A DNA stretch of 33,250 nt from Bacteroidales bacterium (GTDB lineage Bacteria; Bacteroidota; Bacteroidia; Bacteroidales; UBA932): positions 1 through 33,250 of the forward strand of contig JAFXNQ010000005.1 of the NCBI GenBank assembly GCA_017529425.1, in the 5' to 3' direction. Positions 32,981 to 33,250 of this stretch are shown piece by piece. How positions within the stretch are numbered: the stretch's first letter is position 1; every line of letters starts with the position of its first letter. The position numbers were made by a program, and so were the translations under genes. The notes beneath the pieces were generated by a model, which saw nothing but the letters and a program-made list of their open reading frames with translations, was not told the DNA's origin and ran no database searches.

Positions 32981-33250
32981 ATGACATTAATCAAATCAAT
33001 CTCCGGAATCAGGGGAACCATCGGCGGAGAGGTCGGAAATGCCCTCACCCCAGTTGATATAGTAAAGTTCACCGCAGCGTTTGCAAAGGGGCGCAAAAAG
33101 ATAGTTGTGGGGCGCGACGCCCGCATCTCCGGCCCTATGGTAGAAGGTCTCATCTGCAACCCCCCGGTCGGGTGCGGCGTTGAAGTCATCAACATCGGGA
33201 TGGCCACAACCCCCACCACAGAGATTGCTGTCACCGGCGAGAAGGCCGAC
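32981..33250 (+). CDS. Phosphoglucosamine mutase/phosphomannomutase, N-terminal part (runs off window)
   Basis: The first 90 codons of a phosphohexomutase: [16 protein letters not shown] (the SGIRG start typical of GlmM/ManB-type enzymes), [27 protein letters not shown] and [15 protein letters not shown]. The catalytic serine loop lies beyond the window. In Bacteroidales this gene is usually annotated as phosphoglucosamine mutase, which makes glucosamine-1-phosphate for peptidoglycan and lipopolysaccharide; a nearby lpxB fits that, but mannomutase is not excluded. One oddity: where homologs commonly read NTL before VG, this reads NPPVGCG. Confidence 0.88.
   Translation, partial: MTLIKSISGIRGTIGGEVGNALTPVDIVKFTAAFAKGRKKIVVGRDARISGPMVEGLICNPPVGCGVEVINIGMATTPTTEIAVTGEKAD

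Noticed and set aside
1-33250. tRNA, rRNA, complete insertion sequences, prophage genes
   Set aside because: None could be recognised on reading; small or diverged RNA genes cannot be excluded without a covariance-model search.

Overview
The window looks like a chromosomal segment of a gut-type member of the Bacteroidota, probably order Bacteroidales; the genus cannot be fixed from sequence alone. Supporting signs are fimbrillin-like (Mfa/Fim type) lipoproteins with acidic residues just after the lipobox cysteine, BACON and FISUMP domains, promoters of the TTTG-N19/20-TAnnTTTG type, few Shine-Dalgarno sites, a zinc-ligand-poor L31 protein, and an ECF sigma factor coupled to a membrane/beta-barrel protein.

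Region 1 (1-18796) is accessory. It starts with the 3' end of a gene resembling an Rpn/PD-(D/E)XK nuclease-transposase, followed by nine paralogous lipoprotein genes: six on the + strand (685-12179) and three on the - strand (12253-18796), meeting at a shared hairpin near 12215. Every paralog has a lipoprotein signal and an N-terminal fimbrillin-like domain, but the C-terminal parts differ. Five carry a FISUMP-like domain (685, 3937, 6097, 12253, 14480). One carries an Fn3-like plus tyrosine phosphatase domain (8236). One carries BACON plus a GH99/GH71-like putative glycosidase (10165, frameshifted), one carries BACON plus a beta-propeller (16643), and one is a short fimbrillin-only gene (2826, frameshifted). 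Four of the five FISUMP genes are preceded by a tiny gene (45-51 codons) of one conserved family. Most units are flanked by a recurring promoter (TTTG-N20-TACyTTtA) and a recurring GGGTGGC/GCCACCC hairpin terminator, so the region reads as an array of cassettes grown by duplication and domain exchange.

Region 2 (18858-27149, - strand) is a tightly packed set of six genes, probably one operon: a membrane four-helix/HAMP protein, a TrkH-type potassium transporter subunit, a RecD-like helicase, a DPP IV-like S9 peptidase, a phosphohexomutase and a HAD phosphatase.

Region 3 (27216-29187, + strand) is divergent from it: an ECF sigma factor overlapping by 11 bases a gene for a protein with an anti-sigma-like N-terminus, one membrane helix, a low-complexity linker and an outer-membrane beta-barrel. 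A gene-free stretch with two related palindromes and a strong two-way terminator follows.

Region 4 (29480-33250) is housekeeping: gapA (-), then surE and lpxB (+), rpmE type B (-), and the start of a phosphoglucosamine/phosphomannomutase (+), with back-to-back promoters in the divergent gaps.

The strongest candidate for something undescribed is the lipoprotein cassette array: one fimbrillin-like module used to present very different C-terminal domains, with the FISUMP members mostly paired to a small peptide of unknown role.
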